Source: Lepeophtheirus salmonis (lineage: Eukaryota > Arthropoda > Copepoda > Siphonostomatoida > Caligidae). Taken from it: a DNA stretch of 64,000 nt. This document shows, piece after piece, positions 48,934 through 59,830 of the stretch (the stretch's first letter is position 1; the number at the start of each line of letters is the position of its first letter). Where the stretch lies: contig NC_052139.2 in the NCBI RefSeq assembly GCF_016086655.4, forward strand, positions 23,378,002-23,442,001, given 5' to 3'. The translations under genes were made by a program, and so were the position numbers. The notes beneath the pieces are model-generated. The model had not been told where the DNA came from. It searched no databases and saw only the letters and a list, made by a program, of their open reading frames with translations.

Positions 48934-51900
48934 CTAGAAATAAAGGTAGATGATTAACAAGACTGTATTATATTGATGTTAGATTTCAAGTATTGCTCGA
49001 AAATTACTAGAGGCCAACAATTTTTTGTAATTTTTTTTTTCGGAGGCAATTTTGTCTTTACATGAGCTCGAATCAAAATTGTACGTATATTGCTTTATAT
49101 ATCGTTTATAGTAGGTTGACTAGACGTCCTGGTTTGAAAACTTCTCCACTTAAAAATACCGTACTACATTAATAATTGATATTCGTTGTTAGCTCTGTAG
49201 TTAAAGTACTTATGAATTTTGAAAACTTGGGCATAGTGTTTATTTTGAATTATTCAAAGGGGACCTAAATGCTTTGAGAAGTGTCAAGAGTGGTTTTCAA
49301 TCCGGTTGCTGGCCCTACCATTAAACAAATCATTTTTCGGCCAAGGTATACTGACTTTGTTAGTAAATGACAGGAAAATTTCCCAATAGTATTCTTCTAC
49401 ACTCGCAAACTAATATATACACATATATATATGTATTATACACCTCACCTAGAGGACGCATTAAAAAAAAAGTCATTTTAAGTCCCTTAGACTGTCACAA
49501 TACCTTGCTGATAATATACTACTTAGTTTGTTACAATATTTTTCTTTAATATTTTAAGTTGAAAGGATACCTAAAAGTATCGATATCAATTGCGATACTC
49601 GTTTAAAAATATTGCTATCATGACAACAAAAATATATTGTCCTAAGACGTAGACAACTCGACATTCCACTCAGAAACACAAACTCAAACAAACATGAAAA
49701 CTTTTTACCCAAAAATTCTCAATAAATTTGTGCTCCGTCAACATAAAGGCAAGCTAAATTGATTTTTCTCAAAATTGAATGTGGATTACAGGTAATATTG
49801 TGCCGGTCTATTTTTATTCGGTCTTTGGAATTTTTCCTAAAAATGACCATGTTGTATTAAGACAAATAAGATATTTTGCAAAAAAATATTTATTTTTCAT
49901 TATCATATTACGAATATATTTTATTTTTACTTAGTATTATAATTTATTATTTTATATAACAAATAAAATACCCTTATTGGCCTCATGAGGGAACGATTTT
50001 ACCTTCTTTACGTACCGACAAGTATAACTGGACTGGATGGGACCATTGTTATAAATAGAAACCGACACAATAATAATTATGAGTTCATTTATATTCTTCG
50101 ACGAATTATTGGCAATTTATATTAATAAATTAATATTATTAACTCTTTGTAAGTGTGAAAAATTGCACTTAAAGTAGCGAAAATGGATTGTAACGATAAA
50201 GTAATAATAAATTGATATGTTTTGTATATTTGAAAGTCCAGATAGGTCTAAAAACACAATTTGGTGTAGTTTGGTCCTAAATAAATTGGATATATTGCCG
50301 ACCCTCCTGGAATTCGGAGCTCAGAGCTTAGCATAATTTGTGATGGATCAAGTTAAAAGTATATTCATTTGATTCCCTTCAATTTGCCTATAGTTCTAAC
50401 CCTAGAAGTTTACTTTTCAAGGTTATCCTAGATATTTATGATCAATCTAAGATCTTTGTTTAATAAAATGGAAACATCAATGACAATTGATACAGAAAAA
50501 AAAAAAAAAATCTGGCCTATCATTATATATGTGAACGAAAACAAATTCTGTCTACAAAGTGAGTCTGATAAAATCAGTCCACGGTCTGAGACCGTGGTCC
50601 TAACCAAATTATCGGTCAAGAAAAAATCACATAGGATCACAATGAAAAAAATTCGGTGCTTCACCGAGTCTCATCACTAGTTGAAAAGACCAAATCGGGG
50701 TCAATATAAGTTTCTATGGTCTAATAAAGGTATTAAATTATAGCTAAAATTTGTGACTTTCTTAACTTATCCCACAAATTTGAATAAAACCCCAATAATT
50801 GACATAAATTGGTCCATCAACTATTGGTTTATAATGTTAATATATATATAAAAAATAAACTGGTATTTCTTTTGTCTTGACATATATTGTGTACATAAAA
50901 CAGCGCCTGCAGGGGCTGGACTAGATAGGCTAGATATTTTTTTCCAAAAAGCTTAATCCAAAAAGTAAGCCCCCCTCCTTGCAAAAAAATATATATATAA
51001 TCCAGCGGATGCCCCTGATATACACATATTATATATCTTTAAAGTGCAAAACGAAGATTGTATTGTTGTTCAAACAGAAGAAATTGTGTTTGTGAGTACA
51101 TAAATGAATTAATGTATGCACCCTATAATATTCATATATAATTATATATTGGGTATACGTAACATACTTAAAAGCAAATTGCAATAACAATATTTCATAG
51201 AATGCAATATAAGAGAAAAAAAAAATTCAAATGTTTACTATAAATATTTATAATCCCCATATAATGGCTCATGTAAAGATTTACACGATGATATCTACTA
51301 CGATACGTAAATAACATACTGTTTTAAAAATGCAGTCAGAATGGAATTTCAAATAATTTATCTTATTATTTGTGTACATTTAAGCCAATGTAGTAAATCA
51401 ATATTTCTAAGACGTTGATATTTATTTATTGGGTTGAGAGATTTTAGACATATTTTGTGCAGAATTGTTTGCCTTATTATGTTTTTTTTTATTTACAAAA
51501 TAACATTTATCCCATAGACTTGAATTTAAATTTTAATAATTGGGCAAGAAATTAATAATATTAATGGTATATCAACACAAAAACAAGTTAGTGTTACTTT
51601 ATAAAATAAATGAGTGTGTTCTTCAATGAATATTTGTCAATTTCTACAAAGAAATTATTCTTATTAACCCTTTGGGTGTGTCGCTAGTTGCTCACAAACT
51701 AGCCAAAGTTTTGTGATTGAAAGTAGTGTTAAAGTTCTAGGTTTTCAGACAAATAAAATTCTTTATAAAAAAAAAAAAAATTTTTTTTGGAAAGTTGATA
51801 TAGGGGGGGGGGTAGAGCCCCCTTGAAAGACGTCCACGGGCTCGATCTATAAATCCTAGGCCAATCTGAAACCATCATGATTCTTGTGCCACCAAATTTA

Positions 51901-53340
51901 ACCTACGGTTAAAACCTTCATTTGACTCAAAAAACTCAATTTGTGCCGATATGACCTTTTAACCAAATAATCTATCAATTTCTCATCAATTTACTGTCAC
52001 GATCAATTTCGGTTAATTTAAGTCTAATTTGCGACGTATCCAATGATTAAATAAGTATAATTTTATGATATAAATTGACGTAAATTTGTGTTTGATCGGG
52101 AATATATGTGTTGTGGATCTGAAAACTAAGTAAAAAGTTTTACAGCTTGGGTCAAGTCGGATTCGATTTATGACAATATAATAGTTTTTTTTAGTAAAAG
52201 TATCCAACAAAAAGCTGGTTAAGGCAATTCAAATGCAGTTAAAGATAATTGGTACGTCGTTACAAAAGGAGGCTTCTAATTTTTTTCCCTCAAAATTGAG
52301 GGTGACTTGGATTTGTGTTTTTGGACAAATTATTGTCAATTTCTATCAGTATAATTATTAAACATTTAATTTTTTTTTATTTGCACTTTAGAAATTGATA
52401 TAATTTATATTTGAAAGTCGTGAATGGTTTATGCCTAGAAACCTGTAGATCGGTCGGAGATCGTTATAATTTTTGACGTGCCAAACTAGTTAGGTCCTTT
52501 CAAAAAGTTTAAAGCTTGTTCTGATGGTAAAATTCGTTTTAGATCAGTCTGAAGAAAATTTTTTGCTCAGACAGGTCCAAAGGAAAGCATCGGACAGGAT
52601 TGGTCAAAAAGAACAATTTGGTCTAGTCCCAAAGAGATTGCTCATATTTAAAATTTGGTACGGACCAATTTTACATATAAATTGTTTATGACGTCATATA
52701 CGTTTTCAAATTGTGAACACGATACAATAAAGGCTTACAATTTTTAATCAGACATATGTTAGAGTATTTGTCATCCCTCCTGGAATATGGAACTCCAAGT
52801 TCAAGCATCCTCTGAGATGGATAGTCAAGTTAATAGTAAAATCCTTTGATTCTCATTATCTTCCTATAGTTCTAACACAGAAGTTCACTTAATTAAATTG
52901 TCATGGTTTTCCAGATATTTATAATAATTCTAAAATCTTTGTTTCATATAATACAAATATCAGTGATGGTTGGTTGATATAGAAAAGAAAAGAAATTTAG
53001 TATATGAATATATATATGAAGCCGCAAAAAAAAAAAAATCGAAAAATATTGTTCCAACGTGGGAGGCTGAGGTCTGGACAGAGTTATCACTCTAAAAAAA
53101 ATCAGGTAAGCCTGAATGAAAAAAGATAATTTATTGCGGAACTGATTCTCAAGAATAGTTGAAAGGGGATATATCGGTACTAATATAAGTCTATAAAATC
53201 AAATAAGGATTCTTAAATATAGCTAAAATTCTGGACTATCTTAAGTCATGAATGAAAGTTGAATAATTAATTACACATAGCAGCTTTAAATGAAATTTTC
53301 GAGAATTTCATTTAAATTGGAACTTGTTCATTACTCATTA
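48934..53340. other. No coding exon recognised; upstream of innexin gene 2
   Basis: The missing 5' exon(s) of innexin gene 2 should lie in this direction. No TM1-like stretch with a VFGE...C motif was recognised on the minus strand. The region holds MITE-like debris (49115 ggttgactagacgtcctgg; 49990-50070; 50480-50690 with a ccacggtc tga gaccgtgg hairpin; 50910-51017; 51765-51840) and AT tracts. Confidence 0.45.
50910..51017. mobile_element. Small MITE with CAGGGGC ends
   Basis: About 108 bp starting caggggctggac and ending ccagcggatgcccctg, which inverts to caggggcatccgctgg. The interior has poly-A and a cccccctcc block. No target-site duplication was seen. Similar C-run plus T-run sequence occurs at 51765-51840 and 27780-27835. 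Confidence 0.4.
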
Positions 53341-53347
53341 TATAACA

Positions 53348-54284
53348 TTATTTATGAATTTGAGCACTTTCAGCCTCAATCACCCATTCCACACGCCCCA
53401 AGAACGCTTTGCGCACGTTCATAACTAAGTGATTCGAGACTGATAGCCACTCTTTCTCAACCAATTACTATTGGGACTCAATACTGCTTTGATGTTTTCA
53501 AAATGCTACCAGTTCCTTTAATCAAGGGGATTCAGGTCGGGGTTCTACAGTGGCCAGAAGTCGTTGGGCTAGAATTTCATTTTTTTGATCCTCATATTCT
53601 GTACGATTTTTGCCGTATTTGCAGGAGCTACGCCCAGCTGAAAGCTCTAGTCGGCTTTCTCTGATTACTTTGTCATCTTGCGAACCTAGGGAAGAACTTT
53701 TGTTTCCAAAATCATCAAGTAATTCTTGCTTGTCAATCTGTATCCAACGAGGAACCAAATTGACTTCATTTTGGGACTTTAAGATAAAACAATGCTAAAA
53801 CCTTAATAAGGCCGGATGTTTGGTAGTGGATACTACACGGTATCAATTGTAAATGTCTTCTCTTTCGAGGAGAACAAAATTCGTTTTCTGTGACACGTCA
53901 GATAATTGTAAAGCTTTTTGCACTGATCCAATCGTAATTGCTGATGTTGTTGATTGGGCAAAGGTCGTTTAATATGACTGAAAAACTTTCCACCAGCTTT
54001 CTTTTACCGCATGGGACACCGTTAAACGGGTCACAGACCACTTCTTCTCCAAGTCCGTCATAGTCATCTTAGGATTTTTCAAAAAAGCTTTTTTTGTTTG
54101 CCGTTTCAGACTTTAATTTGATCGGCCTTCCACGTCTATAACTATCATTGATGTTCTAAACATTGTTGACATTAACCTTGTTCCTCCAGTGAGTGAGTCT
54201 CTATTCTTTAAGGGTCTTTACAATATCAGAATTGCTAAATCTTGCCCAGACTAAAAAATTTACTTCTTACCTTTTTTGCTCCAT
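53348..54284 (-). pseudogene. maT/mariner transposase relic, near full length, multiply broken
   Basis: Read on the minus strand from an ATG at 54284, frames in order give NPKMTMTDLEKKWSVTRLTV with SHAVKES (helix-turn-helix), ILFSSKEKTFTIDTV (normally FSDEKTFTVDPV), VSTTKHPA, WFLVGYRLTSKNYL, ETKVLP, GVAPANTAKIVQ, FWPL*NPDLNPLD and VRKAFLGRVEWVIEA. That is the whole maT layout in about 310 codons with many stops and frame changes. The first catalytic Asp is lost (FSSKEK) and the second too (normally QDGAPAH, here QLGVAPAN). Only the NPDLNPLD block keeps its Asp. A gacgtcccgg sequence near 54431 may mark the 5' terminus. Confidence 0.8.
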
Positions 54285-55273
54285 TTTTGTTAATATTTAT
54301 CCTAGATATTTGGTAAATATGGTGTTCTAAAGGTAAACAGTCAGCGGTTGTTTTTGTTAATGCAGCTTTGGCATAAAATTAACCAAAACATCTCCAAACG
54401 CAATTAAATTTATTCTCCAATACTTTCTGACGTCCCGGTATATATGAAGTAAATAAATCAATTGGGATTTTCTCTCTCTTTTTTTAATTTTCCACAAGAT
54501 TGTTTTTATGTTGACAGGCCTCATTTAAATTATATAATAACGCTTAAATGTTGTTTTGATATCTCAAAGTGCCTAAATATTTTACTACAATGCGCTTTGT
54601 TAATATCAACAGCCTTGAAGTAGTAATTATTGCAATATTAGCACTTAAATTGACCCAAATTAACGGATAATGAATGTTGTCCTATACATAAAAAGATGTA
54701 TATTGTGACTGCAAATTAGAAAAGTCGTATGTACATAATAGTAACTTGTTCATATTACATATTTCATACTAATGAATAAATATTTCCCTCAAATGGAATC
54801 ATGCCACCTTTTTTCATGATGAATAGGGAAATCAAATCCAATGGTAAAGTTTAACTTTAAATCTTTGTACATATTTATACCTTTAAAAAAAAGAGAATAA
54901 CGTTTGGATCTTGCCTTTCAAATGGATTCCCACGCATTGTTGTGGAAAGTATACCTACACATATTTATGTGTATAAACCATCAATTACCAATAGAATATT
55001 TTAATAGCCCTGGTTGTAAAACATCCTACATTCATCCTTCATAAAGAGGCATGACTTGTTGATATTCCATACAGTAAAATGCAAATAGAAGATGGTAACA
55101 GGAAGTTTGAATTACGTAACGTATATTAATAAATACGACTCAAGGTAGGTAAAATATTTTTTCTACCTTGTCTCTTTCTCTCTCTATCTTTCTTTATCTC
55201 TCGTTTATACTTCTAACTAAGGAAATAACGTCATTACTTTGGAAGTGTACATATTATTAAGTAAAATTTTGAG

Positions 55274-55707
55274 TAGTGATGGGACGATTAATCGAAATAG
55301 CAAATTGGATAATTGGCTGTTTTCTTTGGAATCAGAATAGGGATCGTCATCCAGAAAATAATTTTTAATTAGCGATTCTGATTCTTACTTATAACCAGTA
55401 TTTAACTATTTATTACTTTTCTAGAATATGAAAAAAAAAAAAAATATACCCTCCTCCCAAATTCAGGATTTAAAAATTTTTTTTTTTTTGTAAACAGTTG
55501 TGGATTTTGGAAATTTTTCTCCAAATAATTTAATCTTTTGAAAATAACTATGGGTTTTTTAAAAATTCCCTAAAGATTTTTTTTTTTTTTTTTTGTGAAT
55601 AATTCTAGATTCTTGAAAAAAATTAATAATATTTAATTGTATATTTGATTTTTTTACAAAACCTTTATATTTGAAGTCTCAACTATTAGATTTTTTTCTT
55701 TTTTTTC

Positions 55708-55742
<35 letters not shown>

Positions 55743-55820
55743 CCTGTGGAATCGCATCAGAAATTTAGAAATTTTTACTAGAATCGGAAGATTTTTTTTT
55801 TTTTTGGCGTCCCATCACTA
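55274..55820. mobile_element. hAT-like MITE with intact target-site duplication
   Basis: A 547-bp element bounded by a perfect 13-bp inverted repeat (tagtgatgggacg / cgtcccatcacta). It is flanked on both sides by aattttgag; hAT insertions duplicate 8 bp, so the ninth base may match by chance. There is no coding capacity. The interior holds a T-rich array with units reading like cagttgtggattttgg. It shares TIRs with the 160-bp element at 3873-4032. Confidence 0.82.
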
Positions 55821-55925
55821 AATTTTGAGAAAAGGAAGGATAAATTTATTTTGAACCTTACCATATGTAGTAGCCGGCACTACTTGGGGCAACTAGGCGT
55901 CGACTAAAAGACTAACTTAATAATA

Positions 55926-56990
55926 TACAGGCTGCTCTAGAAACACTAGGGGAATCCAGAAAAACTTTCATACCTATTTTGTTTTTCATATTATGAGAGT
56001 TAAACTTCGTACATATAATTTTAATTTATTTCCCTGTATATCCAAACATTTCATTAAAAATGGCCAGCTCCAGCGGTCACAGTTGCCGTCAGAAGCAAGA
56101 AAAGTCCTGGACAATGTCTAGAACTACTTCATAACAGATTTGGTCTCACTGCATAACTAGCGAAGCATTATGCTCTCAAGATTCTTGCACATTTCTTTGA
56201 AAGCGATGTCTACTTTGCTATCAGTCTCGTCAGTGAAAACAAGGATTGGCAGCGTGTCGGTTTTTATTTTTTTAACAGATAATGAGCTCAATCCTACCTT
56301 TTTTTTAAATTGTGACTCAGAAAGTATTTGGTGGCAATGTTTTTTAAAAAATTACCTTCAGGTCCTTCTTTACAAACCCGTGCATCGTAGTTTCCCCATT
56401 TTGTAGTAATAAGCCATGACATTTTCCGTTCTTTTTCATCTCAACAGACCCTTAGCGAATTTGCTAGCTTTAATGAGCTTGTAAATGGCTCTTGGGATTT
56501 TCCGTCTTAAATTAACTGAATGATCACTTTCAGATGGTACTTAGTCAGTATCATATTGTTGAAATAATGTTTTGATGACTTAAAGATCTATAGCAGCTCC
56601 TACAAAAAGTTCAAAACAGAGGTGATGAAACTTTGTGGCCTTTCGTCTCATGAAAGAGAGACTAAGTTAAACCTTGTAAAGACAAGTCTACTTCTGCAAC
56701 AAAGTTTATGAATATATTGAGTAGACTTCTGGGCCTGTAATTTTCCTAGATCAGGGGATTATGACTTTGGTTCGTTGGCACAGACCTCATACCAACGAGC
56801 CAAAGTTCAGTTGTTAAAGCTAAGATCAGAGTCGACGTCTAGAGTTTGGCTAATATCTCTGATGTACTCTGTAAATGAAATTTGTACATCGTGTGTTCAT
56901 TGAAATAAGTTCTTGTAGTAAAGACTAACTTCAAATTCTTCCTGTGACAAGGGTAGTCTTGGAGCCGATCCCATGACGTGATGTATGGGA
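55926..56990. mobile_element. Unclassified decayed DNA transposon, tentative
   Basis: Higher GC than its surroundings and an opening tacaggctgctctagaaac that resembles a Tc1/mariner terminal repeat suggest a transposon. Reading frames on both strands are broken. The best minus-strand piece (VFTDETDSKVD) only vaguely recalls the first catalytic block. No family can be assigned. It contains a 13-bp inverted repeat at 56766-56804. Confidence 0.3.
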
Positions 56991-56999
56991 GAGAAGTTC

Positions 57000-59570
57000 T
57001 TTCATATATATATATATATATAAATTTAAGAAAAAAATAATTTTTACTTTTTTTATATTTTTCTTAAAATTGTTTTTATGTTGACGCATAAAAATAAATG
57101 TACAATTAGCTATATATATAGATTTTTTTTTGTTTCTTTATTAGTTATTTAATACGAGTATTAAATGTTTTCCCCCGGCATCAGCTAGAAAGAAACAAAA
57201 CAGCTCAAATATAACTTTGAATATTCACGTTCTCCAAATAGTTTTGTATAACAAGGGTATATTATTTAAAGAGTATGTTCATTCTTTAACTCCCAAAACG
57301 TTATATATATGAACCGTAGGGTCATAAAATTTTGTATTTATGAGAATATAACGTATTTTTTTCCTGAAAAACATACTGAAACTAAGTCGATCTTGTTGTA
57401 AAAAAAATCCTTCTCATTGTAAGAAAAAAATAGATTATTTTTTCTTAGCCTTTAGATATTTATATAAAATAGGCATTTTGAAAATTGTTGGAATGTACAT
57501 TCTATGGGGAAATATGTACAAACCTTTGTAGTTTGTATTGGAAATGTATTTTTCGTGAATTATTAGATCGCCATTTTTTTTTAAAGTTATGAAACTCTAT
57601 TGGTTATTTTATTTTTCTTAAGCTGTTGTCATTATCATTTAGTTCCTTAGGATTGCACTTTATTTGCTACTACATAGAAGCTATCATTGATATATACAAA
57701 AACAGATGGAACATTTTGGTGCCCCCATAAAAGACTGAAGATTTGTTGTGGAGTTATTATTTTGACTTTTTTGAAAATCACAGGGAGAAGAAGACAATGA
57801 TTTTTAATATTGGATCACAAGTTTTTATTTTATTTTAAATAATAGTAGGTTGTGCTGTTGTAGACTCCCTAAAGCATTTGGGAATAACATTGACAAATTT
57901 AAACATGCAATAATAATCCAACATCAGCTTCACCTAACGGGTAATTGGTGGAATTTATATTTATGCTCGAATATTAGCAGACGGGTGACTGGAAGGGAAT
58001 TTCAAGTATCAGGAAAGATTTCAGTACATTATAAATTTTTTGTCTCCCACAGAAATTATTGAACATATAGAAGTACGAAGGAGTATGGGGGCTGGGGTTG
58101 AAGTTGTCGTCAGAGAACATTATGCCCAATTTTTTGGAAAAAATGCTAGTCAGTATTTTCAAAAAAAAAGTTTCATGGATGACCCATTTAAGAAACACGC
58201 CTGATTTTAAGCTACTTCTTTCGGTTTAAAAAATTTACTATCCTTATGAAATTGAAGGACGTTGATATTATATACTTTTGATGGAACTTATGCATGAGTG
58301 GAAAGACTGAAAATCTTATCTCCCTATTTTCCTAAGGGTGCAAGCACTGCTGGGAGGTGGAAGAGGCAAAAATGACGTTGGAGCACAGTAAGGGATGTTG
58401 TAGAAAAGTAGGTAATTTTGAACAACATCCTGAGCGATCATCACGTGCAGGTCGGACTAAAGGATGAGGGTCCACATAAAAACATTGCATACCAAGTTAA
58501 TAAATTACTTAATAAGCTAAATATTAATATTAACAGACAAACGAAAACATCTTTTCACCTAAGCTTAGCTCCATCAAAATAAAGAGCTGCATTTCAAATC
58601 AAATAAAGATTTTTTTTTTTTTCAAAATTAAGAACTGAGTTTTATCCTGTTTAATAATAAATAAAAAAAATGTATTGTGCCTACTTGAGGCACAAGAGAA
58701 GACTTCAAACATTTTTACATCTTTAAAAAGTCTGGGGGTTCATATTAAGACAAAGTTTTTACTTTGCCATTATTTTACCGGAAAATTGTCAGGAGAAAAG
58801 TAATGCTCCTTTAAATGTGAAAAACTGGACACACAGTTTTATATTTTAACTGATTGTGTGAAAACAATAGATACTAGAAGATTTAGGACAAAGATTCATT
58901 TGAGTTTAAAATTCCTGGAAAGGTTGTCGACTTTTCTTTTTTAGACTCACGGAAGGAAGGAAAACAGACGGTTATGGAAAGAAATATTTTGAGGCAAATT
59001 CAATAATTTATTATGGTCTGTAAAATGGATGGACGAATATATGAGATATACTGTTGTCAATAAACTATTTTAATGAATAATTCTTTCTTTTAATGGACAC
59101 AACAATATTAGAAAGCTTTTACATTTTCACGTAATACCTGGTATAAAAAGTTCAAATGAGGAAGTACAAACCCCATCATGAATGTTGCAGCTATTTTACT
59201 TATTTTTATTTATTTTCTTGGTTACATTGGAATGAAATATATATGTTAAAAAAAACTGACACTCCTAAGACCATGTCCCAAGGAGACATAGAAACTATCC
59301 TAACACTGGACTAGGTCCAAGTAAATAAAGACTTCCACAACTCTACTCGTACATAACTAGTGATAAAAACGGGTATAGTTTTTAGTTTCCCCGTTTAATT
59401 AGAGATGGCAAACTGAGGAGTACATTTTTCTACCATGATCTGTTGTCATAATTATTTTATTCCTTAAAAGTTAACTTCCTTTTCTAGAACATTTAATTAA
59501 TGCTGTCATCATTATTCTTTTATTTTAAGAGATAAAAATAAGTATAAAATAATTAATTTTAAGAAGGACG
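57000..59570. other. No gene seen
   Basis: AT-rich sequence with somewhat higher GC around 57850-58480 and 58800-59000. Frames there are interrupted and show no motif I recognise. The open frame at 57850-58062 overlaps one of similar size on the other strand and is not convincing. Confidence 0.4.
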
Positions 59571-59574
59571 GAGG

Positions 59575-59830
59575 GTAAGTAACCCTGAGGATTTGCTTCG
59601 GAGTGATCATTATAAGTCTTAGTTGGACACAAAGTAGAATTGAGAATCGAGATCAGAATAATTTTTGCTATGACCTTACTTATTTCCTTCTCCCCATCCC
59701 CTCGTCACAGCTGATTGTTGCTGATCTAATGAAATTGCATGAAAGCTAAGATACTCCTAAAGATTTTTCAAATTGTATTAATGAACACATTAATTAAGCT
59801 TAAGGTTTCTCTTATTTTTACATATCCAAG
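59575..59830 (-). repeat. Dispersed bipartite repeat copy, inverted
   Basis: Runs from gtaaccctgaggatttgctt through tcttagttggacacaaagta and gaattgagaatcgagatcag to cagctgattgttgctgatct with aatgaaattgcatgaaagct. A second inverted copy follows at 60040-60220 (actccttgttggagtagaac, cagctgattgtagctagtct). Further pieces lie at 70-225, 14160-14285, 21795-21935 and 33395-33485. Confidence 0.65.
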
